Shown piece after piece: positions 18,498-28,500 of a stretch of DNA of 64,000 nt. Both the position numbers and the translations under genes were made by a program. The stretch is from PALSA-278 sp963760285 (GTDB lineage: Bacteria > Acidobacteriota > Terriglobia > Acidiferrales > UBA7541). The DNA is taken from NCBI GenBank assembly GCA_963760285.1, contig CAVXCI010000003.1:806001-870000 (forward strand), in the 5' to 3' direction. The notes below the pieces were generated by a model. The model was not told the DNA's origin. It saw only the letters and a list, made by a program, of their open reading frames with translations, and ran no database searches. Every line of letters begins with the position of its first letter. The first letter of the stretch is position 1.

Positions 18498-19109
18498 GTG
18501 GCTAGGTCTTTGGCGCTAATTCTGGTGCTGTTCGCCGCGGGAATATCTTTCGGCTGCGGAGCCGCTCGTCCAATCAGCTATTATCAGCTCTCCATTCCTT
18601 CGGCGGCGCCTCCCTCCGAGCCTTCGCCGGCCTATCACGTGTCCCTGCTGGTGGGCCCGCTTTTGACTTCGCGTCTGTATCGCCAGGATCGCATTGTGTA
18701 CAGCACGGGCGCGCAAGCCATGGGGACGTATGAATACCATCGCTGGGCCCAGCCGCCCGCGGAGATGATGGTTGAAGTTTTGGTCAGGACGCTGCGCTCT
18801 TCAGGACTGTACGAATCCGTGTCTCTTTTGCGCAGCAATGCCAGTGGAAATTTCCTGCTGAGGGGGAATCTCTACGATTTCAAGGAGATTTCAGTCCCGG
18901 CGCTCTCCACACGCGTCTCGTTCGAATTGGAACTTCGGGACGCAAAATCGGGCGCTACCGTTTGGACCCATTTCTACACGCATGATGAACAGGTGAACGG
19001 CAAGGATGCCGCCGCGGTGGTCGCGTCCCTGGATCATAATTTTCAAATGGGCGTGACCGAATCCACGAATAGTCTCAACTCATACTTTTCAGCCCATCAG
19101 CCGCACTAA
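18498..19109 (+). CDS. ABC-type transport auxiliary lipoprotein (PqiC-like)
   Basis: The GTG at 18498 after GGGAGGTTTCACC gives a lipoprotein signal (ARSLALILVLFAAGISFGC) with the acylated Cys at about residue 20. The mature part starts GAARPISYYQLSIP and contains LLVGPLLTSRLYRQDRIVYSTG and a VEVLVRTLRSSGLYESV helix, as in the DUF330/PqiC family of outer-membrane lipoproteins that accompany MCE transporters. It is the last gene of the STAS-MlaE-MlaF-MlaD cluster and probably docks the system to the outer membrane. Confidence 0.83.
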   Translation: MARSLALILVLFAAGISFGCGAARPISYYQLSIPSAAPPSEPSPAYHVSLLVGPLLTSRLYRQDRIVYSTGAQAMGTYEYHRWAQPPAEMMVEVLVRTLRSSGLYESVSLLRSNASGNFLLRGNLYDFKEISVPALSTRVSFELELRDAKSGATVWTHFYTHDEQVNGKDAAAVVASLDHNFQMGVTESTNSLNSYFSAHQPH

Positions 19110-19252
19110 AGGCCGCTTCCTGCCAGATGCTCCATCTGCCCGCAAAAACCAATGCAGTTATAATTTTGCCGGACCATGGCTTGGTTATTCGCTGATCCGG
19201 ATGAATAATTCCACAGGTCATGGATTCCAGGCGGCATGATGTGGGAGGAAAC

Positions 19253-20326
19253 ATGAAAATTCAGCAGGCCACCAGAAGTTATGAAGACTGGATGCGCCGG
19301 TGCACAACCGTGGTCGAATCTGACCTGCGCGCCAAACACCAGCGGATGAGGGACGACCCCTTTCTTTTTTTTCGCGGAACATTTTACCGTTGGACGCAGC
19401 TTTGGCCCTCCCTCTGCGCCGGGCTTTGCAATGCTCCCGCCGTTCTTGCGTCGGGAGATCTGCACGTTGGCAGTTTCGGAACATGGCGCGACGCCGAAGG
19501 GCGCCTGTGCTGGGGCGTCACTGATTTTGACGAGGCGCATCGCCTGCCATATACCAATGATCTGGTGCGGCTGGCCGCCAGCGTAAAAATGGCGAGTGAC
19601 GCCGGTTTTCTCGGTATTAGATTGAAAGCCGGCTGCGGCGCCATTCTGGATGGCTACCGGAAAACTCTGAAAACCGGAGGCGCGCCTTTTGTTCTGGCGG
19701 AACATGAAAATCACCTGGAGAAACTCGGCGTGGACCAAATCCAGCCTCCCAATAACTTTTGGAAAAGATTGCAGGAACTGCCCCTGGTGCGGCGATTGCC
19801 ACACGACGTGAAGCCAACGCTTGAAAAAACTCTTCCTGACCCGGGATTGGACTATAAGATCGTTCGAAGGGAAGTTGGAATGGGAAGCCTGGGCCAGCAG
19901 CGTTTCGTGGCGATCGCCGCATGGGAAGGCGGTTTCATCGCCCGTGAAGCAAAAGCCATGGTTCCGTCGGCATGTGAATGGCTGGCTGGCCGCGAAGGCC
20001 GTGGCCAGTCAAATTATCAGAAAGCGATTCAGTCGGCTGTCCGGTCCCATGATCCATTTCAAAAAATCGCGGGACGGTGGCTGATTCGCCGCCTCTCTCC
20101 GGATTCCAACACCGTTGACCTGGCCACCCTGTCCGCCAGGCGCGACGAAGAAATTCTTCTTCGGGCCATGGGTTCCGAAGCCGCTAATATACATCTTGGG
20201 AGTAAACGCCAGGTGTGGCGCATCCTGGCGGACCTTCGCCGCCGCAAGTCCAACTGGTTGCGCGTTGCCGCAAAGCAAATGGCGGAAGCCTCTGAGCATG
20301 ATTGGAAGGTCTATAAGAAGTCCTGA
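19253..20326 (+). CDS. DUF2252 family protein
   Basis: The start ATG follows GGGAGGAAAC, giving 357 residues. Conserved motifs are DPFLFFRGTFYRW, SGDLHVGSFGTW and WGVTDFDEAHRLPYTNDLVRLAAS, which recall aminoglycoside-phosphotransferase-like kinase folds (HGDLH and DFD). The later GMGSLGQQRFVAIAAWEGG and FIAREAKAM also fit DUF2252. The reaction is unknown; a small-molecule kinase is inferred. It stands alone, 143 bases after the Mla-like operon. Confidence 0.83.
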   Translation: MKIQQATRSYEDWMRRCTTVVESDLRAKHQRMRDDPFLFFRGTFYRWTQLWPSLCAGLCNAPAVLASGDLHVGSFGTWRDAEGRLCWGVTDFDEAHRLPYTNDLVRLAASVKMASDAGFLGIRLKAGCGAILDGYRKTLKTGGAPFVLAEHENHLEKLGVDQIQPPNNFWKRLQELPLVRRLPHDVKPTLEKTLPDPGLDYKIVRREVGMGSLGQQRFVAIAAWEGGFIAREAKAMVPSACEWLAGREGRGQSNYQKAIQSAVRSHDPFQKIAGRWLIRRLSPDSNTVDLATLSARRDEEILLRAMGSEAANIHLGSKRQVWRILADLRRRKSNWLRVAAKQMAEASEHDWKVYKKS

Positions 20327-20535
20327 AAGCGACCCCAGGGAGCGCGGAGCACGGCCACTGGAAGCCAGCCGCGGCCTCCTTTTCCTCCGGGGATTCATCT
20401 AACGAAATACAGGGCGTGCTGGATAGAACGCGGCCGCCGCCGCGGCTTAGACTCCGGGGGAGTGGGTGTTAAGATAGCCCGTGTTCGACGGCGATTGCCT
20501 GGCAGCCAAACTGGGCTGCATTTGAGGAGAGACAC

Positions 20536-21477
20536 ATGAAGAGATCATTTCGTCCTGGAATATTATTCGCCCTCGCTGCAAGCCTGTTGGGGGTATTGCC
20601 GGCCGCGCGTGCCCAGGAGAAGCAAGGCGGGTCCACGGTTCCCGTCCGCACGCTCGTCACCATCACCGCGAAAAATGGCCCTCCGCAGGTTACCACGCAG
20701 GATGTGCTGGTGAAGCAGGGCAACGCCCGCCTGGTGGTAACCGATGTGCAACCCGCAACCGGTTCGAATGCCGGCTTGCAGCTTGCGATCGTTATCGATG
20801 ATTCCGCCACCAGCTCCCTGAATAACCAGCTTCCGGACATCGCAAAATTCATCAATGGACTGGGGCCCGCGGCGGCCGTCGGCATTTATTACGCCAGTAA
20901 CGGCACCGTCCGGGTGGCCCAGGATTTCACCACGGACCACGCGCAAGCCGCCAAAGCCCTGCGCATACCTCTTGGCCGCAATTTTGCCTACGGCAGCATT
21001 TTCCTTTCCGCGATGGATTTGATGAAGCGATGGCCCGCGTCCCAGGATCGCCGCGAGATGCTCATACTCAGCGACGGTGTTGACCATTTTCGGGGCGACC
21101 CGTTCAGTCCCGACATTGACGCCACCGCTCAGGCCGCCCAGAAGGCCGGGATCGTACTCCACACGCTTTTCGTCAATACCTCGGGACGTGGCGGCCATGG
21201 AGGGCGCGGCGTGAACCGCCTCGGCCTGGGACAGAGCAATCTCTCCCGCATTACCGGCCAAACCGGCGGGCAATCCTATTTTCAGGGGACTCGCACCCCG
21301 GTGGATTCCGGTCCATTTCTGGATCAGTTAGCACAGTTCCTCAACAATCAATACTGGGTCTCTTACCTGGCACAGGCAAAGTCCAAGCCGGAGTTGCAGC
21401 AGATAAAATTCAGCACGGAATTGCCGGGGGTGAAGATCATTGCTCCGGATCGCGTGCTGATCCCGGCCGCACAGTAG
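20536..21477 (+). CDS. Secreted VWFA-related protein (acidobacterial type)
   Basis: SD GAGGAGAGACAC precedes the ATG. A signal peptide (MKRSFRPGILFALAASLLG, cleavage after ARAQ) is followed by a beta region with VTTQDVLVKQGNARLVVTDV, then a von Willebrand A domain: LQLAIVIDDSATSS as the MIDAS-like motif, GSIFLSAMDLMKRW, and REMLILSDGVDHF. The layout matches the VWFA-related family found widely in Acidobacteriota. At 313 residues it is complete. The role is unknown; metal-dependent protein binding in the periplasm or outside the cell is inferred. Confidence 0.87.
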   Translation: MKRSFRPGILFALAASLLGVLPAARAQEKQGGSTVPVRTLVTITAKNGPPQVTTQDVLVKQGNARLVVTDVQPATGSNAGLQLAIVIDDSATSSLNNQLPDIAKFINGLGPAAAVGIYYASNGTVRVAQDFTTDHAQAAKALRIPLGRNFAYGSIFLSAMDLMKRWPASQDRREMLILSDGVDHFRGDPFSPDIDATAQAAQKAGIVLHTLFVNTSGRGGHGGRGVNRLGLGQSNLSRITGQTGGQSYFQGTRTPVDSGPFLDQLAQFLNNQYWVSYLAQAKSKPELQQIKFSTELPGVKIIAPDRVLIPAAQ

Positions 21478-21666
21478 CAGGAGCGGAAGCTCCAGCGGAG
21501 ACGCCAGTCTCTCGCAGGGGGCTCAGCTAAAGATTAGGGGAATGGGGGCGCGTCATCTGCTGGATAGCGGCTGGCTCTCCCGCGTGGACGCGCATTTATA
21601 AAGTTGCGCGCGTGAATCCAGGTGGACTGTGGCATTCTCCGTCATCGCCAGACTAACCCGGCGGGA

Positions 21667-21855
21667 TTAGCTGGATTTCTTCCTGGGAACCTTCGCGCCC
21701 TTTTTGCGCGCCTCGGAGAGCCCAATGGCAATGGCCTGCTTACGGCTCTTTACCCGCCCGCCCTTGCCGGCCTTCCCGCTTCGCAGCGTCCCCTTTTTCT
21801 TTCGGCGCATGGCGCGCTCCACGCTCTTCCCCGCCGCTTTTCCATACCTTGCCAT
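21667..21855 (-). CDS. Small basic protein, DUF6496-like
   Basis: This is a 62-residue, very Lys/Arg-rich protein. It starts MARYGKAAGKSVERAMRRKK, contains KGGRVKSRKQAIAIGLSEAR, and ends KKGAKVPRKKSS. The block SRKQAIAIGLSEARKKGAKVP is the signature of the DUF6496 group. It may bind nucleic acid, judging only from composition. SD-like GAGAGGAC lies upstream. Confidence 0.8.
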   Translation of the reverse strand: MARYGKAAGKSVERAMRRKKKGTLRSGKAGKGGRVKSRKQAIAIGLSEARKKGAKVPRKKSS

Positions 21856-21898
21856 TTTTGTCCTCTCTCAGTCGCCGTGCTTCCACCACATGTTCTGA

Positions 21899-22102
21899 CT
21901 AGCTCCGATCCGAGCCTGATTCGTTTGTTGTTTGGGGTTGATCCTCCGTCTGCGTGGCATCTGCTGAATTTTTGCCGCTCTCCTGAAATTCCCTTGGGGA
22001 GAAGACGGCGGCCCGCGCCGGCAATCGGCCCGCGCTCGGAGGATTTTCAGCGGGGAGATTCTTGTCCAGGCCTTGAAAGCGCATCACTGGTTCGTGGTAC
22101 AT
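21899..22102 (-). CDS. Possible small hydrophilic protein
   Basis: This is a 67-codon frame, MYHEPVMRFQGLDKN onward, with an SD-like GGAGTTGAGG eleven bases upstream. It ends 43 bases before the DUF6496-like gene on the same strand. The C-terminus is rich in Q, E, T and S and is probably disordered. A longer upstream extension of the frame looks non-coding. No family was recognised. Confidence 0.3.
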   Translation of the reverse strand: MYHEPVMRFQGLDKNLPAENPPSAGRLPARAAVFSPREFQESGKNSADATQTEDQPQTTNESGSDRS

Positions 22103-22597
22103 AGCGTTAACCTCAACTCCGGATTTAACAATATCGGGAACCACGCCCGCCGCGATATCGGGTGAATTCTGTATTCCGCGGTTTTTGAAATCTGCGATGA
22201 ATCGCGTTGATGTGACGCTCGAACTCCTACAGCAAATCGAGTAGGACGGCCAGGGAGTTCTCCCGATTGCGGCTCGCCGGTAAAACGATATGCTGGAATA
22301 TGTAAACATATCGTCGGTTGAGAAACTGTTCAAAATTGGATAGTTCTCGGTGCCGCACGAACGGGACACTGGTACTACCAATGAATAAGGATTCGCCATG
22401 GCCGCGTATCGAGGCGGACTGTTCCGTGTTGAGGCGCGGGGGTTTGCGGGCGGCGCAATGCCAGGATCGCGGGCGATAGCAAGGAAAAGCGGCAATCGGC
22501 TATGATGATTGTTTGATTTCCTGCGGGAAGGCCTGGTTGGTTTTGCCGAAGGACCGGCCGCAATTCCCTGAAGCATTTTTACCAACTAAATTTTCGA
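22103..22597. other. Intergenic region upstream of ndvB, no gene seen
   Basis: No SD-supported frame or recognisable protein is present. This spacer should contain the ndvB promoter and a divergent promoter for the small minus-strand genes. No clear repeats were seen. Confidence 0.4.
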
Positions 22598-25500
22598 ATG
22601 AATCCGTCTCTCATCGGTCGAACCCTGGAAGAGCCAATCCGCGCTGAACTCTTCAGCGTGGAGCGGCTTGAACAGCACGCCGAGACCCTGGCCGCCGCCC
22701 AAACCATCGCCAAAAACCAGCCCCACGGCCGGCTTCTGATTCCCCGGGTTCTTGAAAATGGGCAAGCTTTGCGGGAATGTTACCGGACGATTCAGCAGGA
22801 ACAGACCATTACTCCCGCGGCCGAATGGCTGGTGGATAATTTCTATATTGTTGATGAGCAACTGCGTGAAATCCGCGACGACCTGCCTCCCGGCTATTAT
22901 CGAAGGCTGCCAAAACTCGATTCCGGCCCCTTGCAAGGCTATCCACGTGTCCATGGAATTGCGTGGGCCTTCGTAGCCCACACGGATAGCCGTTTCGATC
23001 CCGAACTGCTCCGCCGCTTTGTATCCGCCTATCAGCGCGTCCAACCCCTCACCATCGGCGAACTCTGGGCCGTAGCCATCTCTCTCCGCGTTGTCCTGGT
23101 CGAAAATCTGCGCCGCCTGGCGGAAAGCATGGTCCGCAATTTCGCCGCGCGCGAGGAGGCCAACGCCCTGGCTGATTCCCTGCTGGGCGCTGGTGGCCAG
23201 TCCCCCGAGCCCCCGGCTGCTGCTCTGCGTCGCTTCGAGAAAATCCCCTTGGCCAGCGCGTTCACCGTGCAGCTCATTCAGCGCCTGCGGGATCTCGATC
23301 CCAAGGTTCGCCCCGTTCTGCTTTGGCTGGATCGCCGCCTGGCCGCCGAGGGAACCACTGCCGACGAAGTTGTGCGCGCCGAGCATCAGCAGCAGGCCGC
23401 CATGAGCGTCACCGTGCGCAACATCATCACCAGCATGCGCTTGACCTCGGAATTCGACTGGCAGGACTTCTTCGAATCCGTCAGCCTGGTGGACCAAATC
23501 CTCTGCGCCTCTCCTGGTTTTGCCCAAATGGATTTCGCCACCCGGGACAGCTATCGCCATTCGATTGAGGATATCTCGCGAGGCTCGGACTTCTCGGAAA
23601 TCCAGGTGGCCGAACGCGCCATGCTCAACGCAAACCGGGCGCGTCTGGAAATATCCGCCGCCACCGGGACGCGCGACGAACGCCGGGCCGACCCCGGTTA
23701 CTACCTCCTCGCGCCCGGGCGCGAGAACTTTGAACGGGAACTCGGCTTTCGCGTTACCTGGGAACGATGGCTTTTGCGCCTGTATATCAAAGCCGCGGTG
23801 CCGGGATATCTCGGCACCATCGCCGTGCTCACCGCGTTAGTTCTGTATCTGCCGCTGCACGATTCCGCCGAGTCGGGCCTCTCCACGGCCAAGCTCGTGA
23901 TTCTAGGCCTGCTGGCTGTTATTCCCGCCTCCGACCTGGTGATTGCCTTCGTCAATCGCGCCGTAACCAGTTTGCTGGGCCCGCGAACCTTGCCCCGTCT
24001 GGATTTGAAAACTGGCGTCCCGGATAACCTGCGCACCATCGTGGTGGTTCCCACGCTGCTTACCGCGCGGGAGGAAATCGAGAAGCAGGTGGAGCAGCTC
24101 GAAGTCCATTTCCTCGCCAACCCCGACGGGTATCTGCATTTTGCCCTGCTCTCCGATTGGGTGGACTCAACAAGCGAAACCCAGCCGGATGATGACGATC
24201 TGCTGGCCGTTGCCGTGGACGGCATCGCCCGCTTGAATAAGCGCCACGGCCCGGCGCCCGATGGCTTCGACCGCTTCCTGATTTTTCACCGCAAGCGCGT
24301 CTGGAATGAAAGCGAAGGCAAGTGGATTGGGTGGGAGCGCAAGAGGGGCAAGCTCCACGAACTTAATCTGCATTTGCGCGGCGCGTCGAATACCACGTTC
24401 ATTCCCGTCGGCGGCCGCCCTCCCGTGGCCCTTCCCGGCGTTCAGTACGTGATTACGCTGGACACGGACACGCGTTTGCCGCGCGGCGCCGCCGGCCGCC
24501 TGGTTGGCACCATGGCCCATCCTCTCAATCAGCCCCGGTACGATCCCCAGGCCGGCCGCGTTGTGGAAGGTTATGGAGTTGTGCAACCGCGGATCGCTCC
24601 TTCCCTCTCCAATGAGCGCGAAGGCTCCATTTTTCAAAGAATTTTCTCCGGCCCCAGCGGCATTGATCCCTACGCCTCGGCGGTTTCGGACGTCTACCAG
24701 GATCTGTTTAGCGAAGGGTCCTACACCGGCAAGGGCATTTACAACATTGATGCCTTTGAATTGGCGCTGCGTGGCAAAGTGCCGGAGAACTCCCTTCTCA
24801 GCCACGACCTCTTTGAGGGTATTTTCGCGCGCACCGCCCTGGCCACGGACGTCGAACTGTTTGAAGAGTTCCCCGCGCATTATGAGGCCGCCGCCGCGCG
24901 GCAGCATCGCTGGGCCCGGGGAGACTGGCAGCTTCTGGCGTGGGCTTTCGGGCTGGGGCGGACTGCGGCGGACAAACACCATCCCGCCATGCCCGCGATT
25001 GGCCGCTGGAAAATGCTGGACAACCTGCGCCGCACGCTGTCCGCCCCAACCGCCTTTCTGACTTTGGTCGCCGGCTGGCTTCTGGCGCCGCATTCGCCCT
25101 GGCTCTGGACCAAATTCGTCCTGGTTACCATTGCGATTCCCGCCCTGCTCCCTTTTCTCACCGGCTTGAGCCCGCGCCGCGCCGGAATTTCCAAGCGCAG
25201 CCATTTTCGCGGCGCCCTCAACGACCTGGAATTGGGCGCGTCCCAGGCTGGGCTCACCGTGACATTTCTTGCCTACCAGGCGTGGCTCATGTCCGACGCC
25301 ATTTTGCGCACCCTGGGGCGCCTGTCTATAACTCACAAAAATTTGCTGGAATGGGTCACGGCGGCGCAAGGCAAGGCCGCGGTGGATTTGAAAACTGCCG
25401 GCATGTACAAACGTATGGCCGGGGGCGTCCTGCTGGCGGGCGCCGTACTGTTGGCGCTTGGTTTCAGCCGCCACGCCGCGTGGATTCCCGCCGCGCCATT

Positions 25501-28500
25501 CATCCTGGTCTGGGCCGCCGCTCCTCTGGTGGCGCGCTGGATCAGCCTGCCTCCCCGCCCTTCAGGTGAACAGCCGTTGTCGCGCGCCGATAGGCAGGCC
25601 TTGCGCCTGATTGCTCGCCGCACCTGGCGCTACTTTGAAGCCTTCGTTTCGCCAACGGACCACTCGTTGCCTCCCGATAATTTTCAGGAAACCCCTCAGC
25701 CCGTCGTGGCCCATCGTACTTCTCCCACAAACGTGGGACTCTATCTTCTTTCCGCGATTTCCACGCGCGACTTCGGATGGACGGGAACACTGGAAACCAC
25801 CGAGCGGCTCGAAGCCACCCTCACCACTCTGAGCGGCCTCGAACGGTTTCGCGGCCACTTCTACAACTGGTACGACACGCGTGACCTGGCTCCCCTCGAT
25901 CCAAAATATATTTCCACAGTGGACAGCGGCAATCTCGCCGGGTGTCTGCTGGCCATGGGCAACAGTTGCCGCGACATGGCCCGGCAATCCTCCGTCGAAG
26001 TTAGCCTGCTCGCCGGAGTGGAGGACCACATCCGCCTGTTGCGCGCCGCGCTCGATAGCGTAACGGACACCCGCCGCACTCACACCGTCACCCGCAAACA
26101 GCTCGCCAATGCCGTGGATAAACTGGCGTTGATTCTTGACCCGCCGCCCTCCGGCGCCGCGGGATGGGCCCCGCTCTTTGCCGAGATGACCGCGGCCGCG
26201 CATACCGTGGCGGACATTGCCGAGGCTTTGGCGCAGGAACATGGCGGCATTTCCGACGCCGAAATTCAATTCTGGGCCCGCGCCACCGCCGCTTGCATCG
26301 AGAGCCACCGCCGCGACGCGCAAATCCTGATTCCGTGGCTGCGCCTGAGCGCGGAAGAGGCTTCCCTTTTCGCCACGCGCCAGGCGGAGATGGCCCCTGA
26401 GTGGCTGGCCATTGAGCACTTCTTTCGTTCCGTCCCCGTTTTGTCGGAATCTCCGGAGCGTTTCGAATCGGCGCTCCTGGAGCTGGCCGCGGCGCGCGCC
26501 CCCCTGGGCAACGATCCTGTGGGAAACCGCGACGCCCTGGCGTGCATTGATGCGCTGAAGAAGGCTATCGGTGATTCTTCCCGGGATGCCGCAGCCCTCA
26601 TTCGGCGCCTTTCCGCCATCACCCAATCCGCCGAGGCGATATTTCAAGCCATGGATTTTGGCTTCCTGTTCGACGACAAAAGAAAACTGTTTTCGATCGG
26701 CTATCGCGTCAAGGAAGGAAGCCTGGATCCCAGTTGCTACGATTTGCTTGCTTCCGAGGCCCGTCTGGCAAGCTTCATCGCCATTGCCAAGGACGAGGTT
26801 CCCTCATCGCACTGGTTCCGCCTGGGCCGCGCCCTCACGCCCGTGGACCGCGGTTCCGCGCTGGTCTCCTGGTCCGGCTCCATGTTTGAGTACCTCATGC
26901 CACTGCTCCTGATGCGCTCGCCCGCCGGAAGCCTGCTGAGCCAGACGTACCAATTGGTCGTGCGCCGCCAAATTGAATACGGGACCGAGCGATCCGTGCC
27001 CTGGGGAGTGTCGGAGTCCGCGTACAATGCGCGCGACATTGATTTCACCTACCAATACTCCAGTTTCGGCGTTCCCGGACTGGGGCTTAAGCGCGGCCTC
27101 AGCGAGGACCTCGTCGTCGCGCCCTACGCCACTGCTCTCGCCGCCATGATCAATCCCGGCGCGGCGCTGCAAAATTTTGCGCGTCTCGCCGGAATCCGCA
27201 GCCGGGGAACGTACGGCTTCTACGAGGCGCTTGATTACACGCCCTCGCGCCTCCCGGAAGACCAGGACGTGGCCGTCGTATTCGCCTACATGGCCCACCA
27301 TCATGGAATGTCCCTGATTGCGCTCAATAATGTGCTCAACGACGGCTTGATGCGCGATCGCTTCCATGCCGAACCTATCGTCCAGGCCACTGAACTATTG
27401 CTGCAGGAGCGGACGCCCCGGGACGTTCTGGTGACGCGCCCCCGCTCGGAGGAAGTTTCCGCCGCCGCGCAGGTCCGCGAACTTGTTCCCCCGTCGCTGC
27501 GGCGATTCACCACCGCGCAGACCGCCGTCCCGCGCACCCACCTGTTGTCCAATGGCCGATATGGCGTGATGCTCACCGCGGCGGGCTCGGGTTACAGCCG
27601 CTGGTGCGATCTTGCCGTTACCCGCTGGCGCGAGGATGCGACCCGCGATTGCTGGGGCAGTTTCATTTTTCTCCGCGATATTCAGAACGGCCAGGTCTGG
27701 TCGGCGGGCTACCAGCCCACCCGGTTCGAACCCGAAGCGTATGAAGCGTCCTTCTTTGAAGACCGCGCGGAATTTATCCGCCGTGACGGCGCACTGACCA
27801 CCACGCTGGAGGTGGTTGTTTCGCCCGAGGACGACGCCGAGGTGCGCCGCGTCTCGATCACCAACCTGGGGACGCGCACGCGCGAAATCCAGGTGACTTC
27901 CTATGCCGAACTCTGCCTGGCGCCCCAGGCCGCCGACGTCGCCCATCCGGCGTTCTCCAATTTATTTGTGGAGACTGAATTCGTCGCTGATATTGGCGCC
28001 CTGCTCGCTACCCGCCGCCGGCAGTCCGACAAGGAAACCGCCGTCTGGGCGGCTCACACCGCCGTCGTGGAAGGCCACAGCGTCGGCGCCCTCCAGTACG
28101 AAACGGACCGCGCGCGCTTCCTCGGCCGCGGCCGCGAGCCTCGCAACGCCATTTCGATTCTGGATGGCCGCCCGCTTTCCAATACCGTGGGCTCGGTTCT
28201 CGACCCTATTCTGAGTCTGCGGCACACCGTCCGCATTCCGCCTGGAGCCACCGTGCGCGTGGTGTTTTCGACCATCGTCGCCCCGGCCCGCGAGGAATTG
28301 CTCGACCTGACGGATAAGTATCGCGGCACGGAAACTTTTGAGCGCACCTCGACGCTCGCCTGGACCCAGGCGCAGGTTCAGTTGCGCCACCTGGGTATTG
28401 ATCGCGACGAAGCCAATCTGTTCCAGCGGCTCGCCAATGCGGTGATTTACTCCGACGCTTCCCTTCGCCCCTCATCCGACGTGCTGGGCCGTACCACGCT

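Noticed and set aside
21899..22585. 228-codon minus-strand frame upstream of the DUF6496-like gene
   Set aside because: Only the last 67 codons have an SD and plausible composition; the upstream part looks random.
24167..25474. Long minus-strand frame (435 codons) inside ndvB
   Set aside because: It is antisense to a clearly coding, conserved region of ndvB; high GC keeps the reverse frame open. The same holds for 25562-26647, 29081-30130 and 30794-31819.
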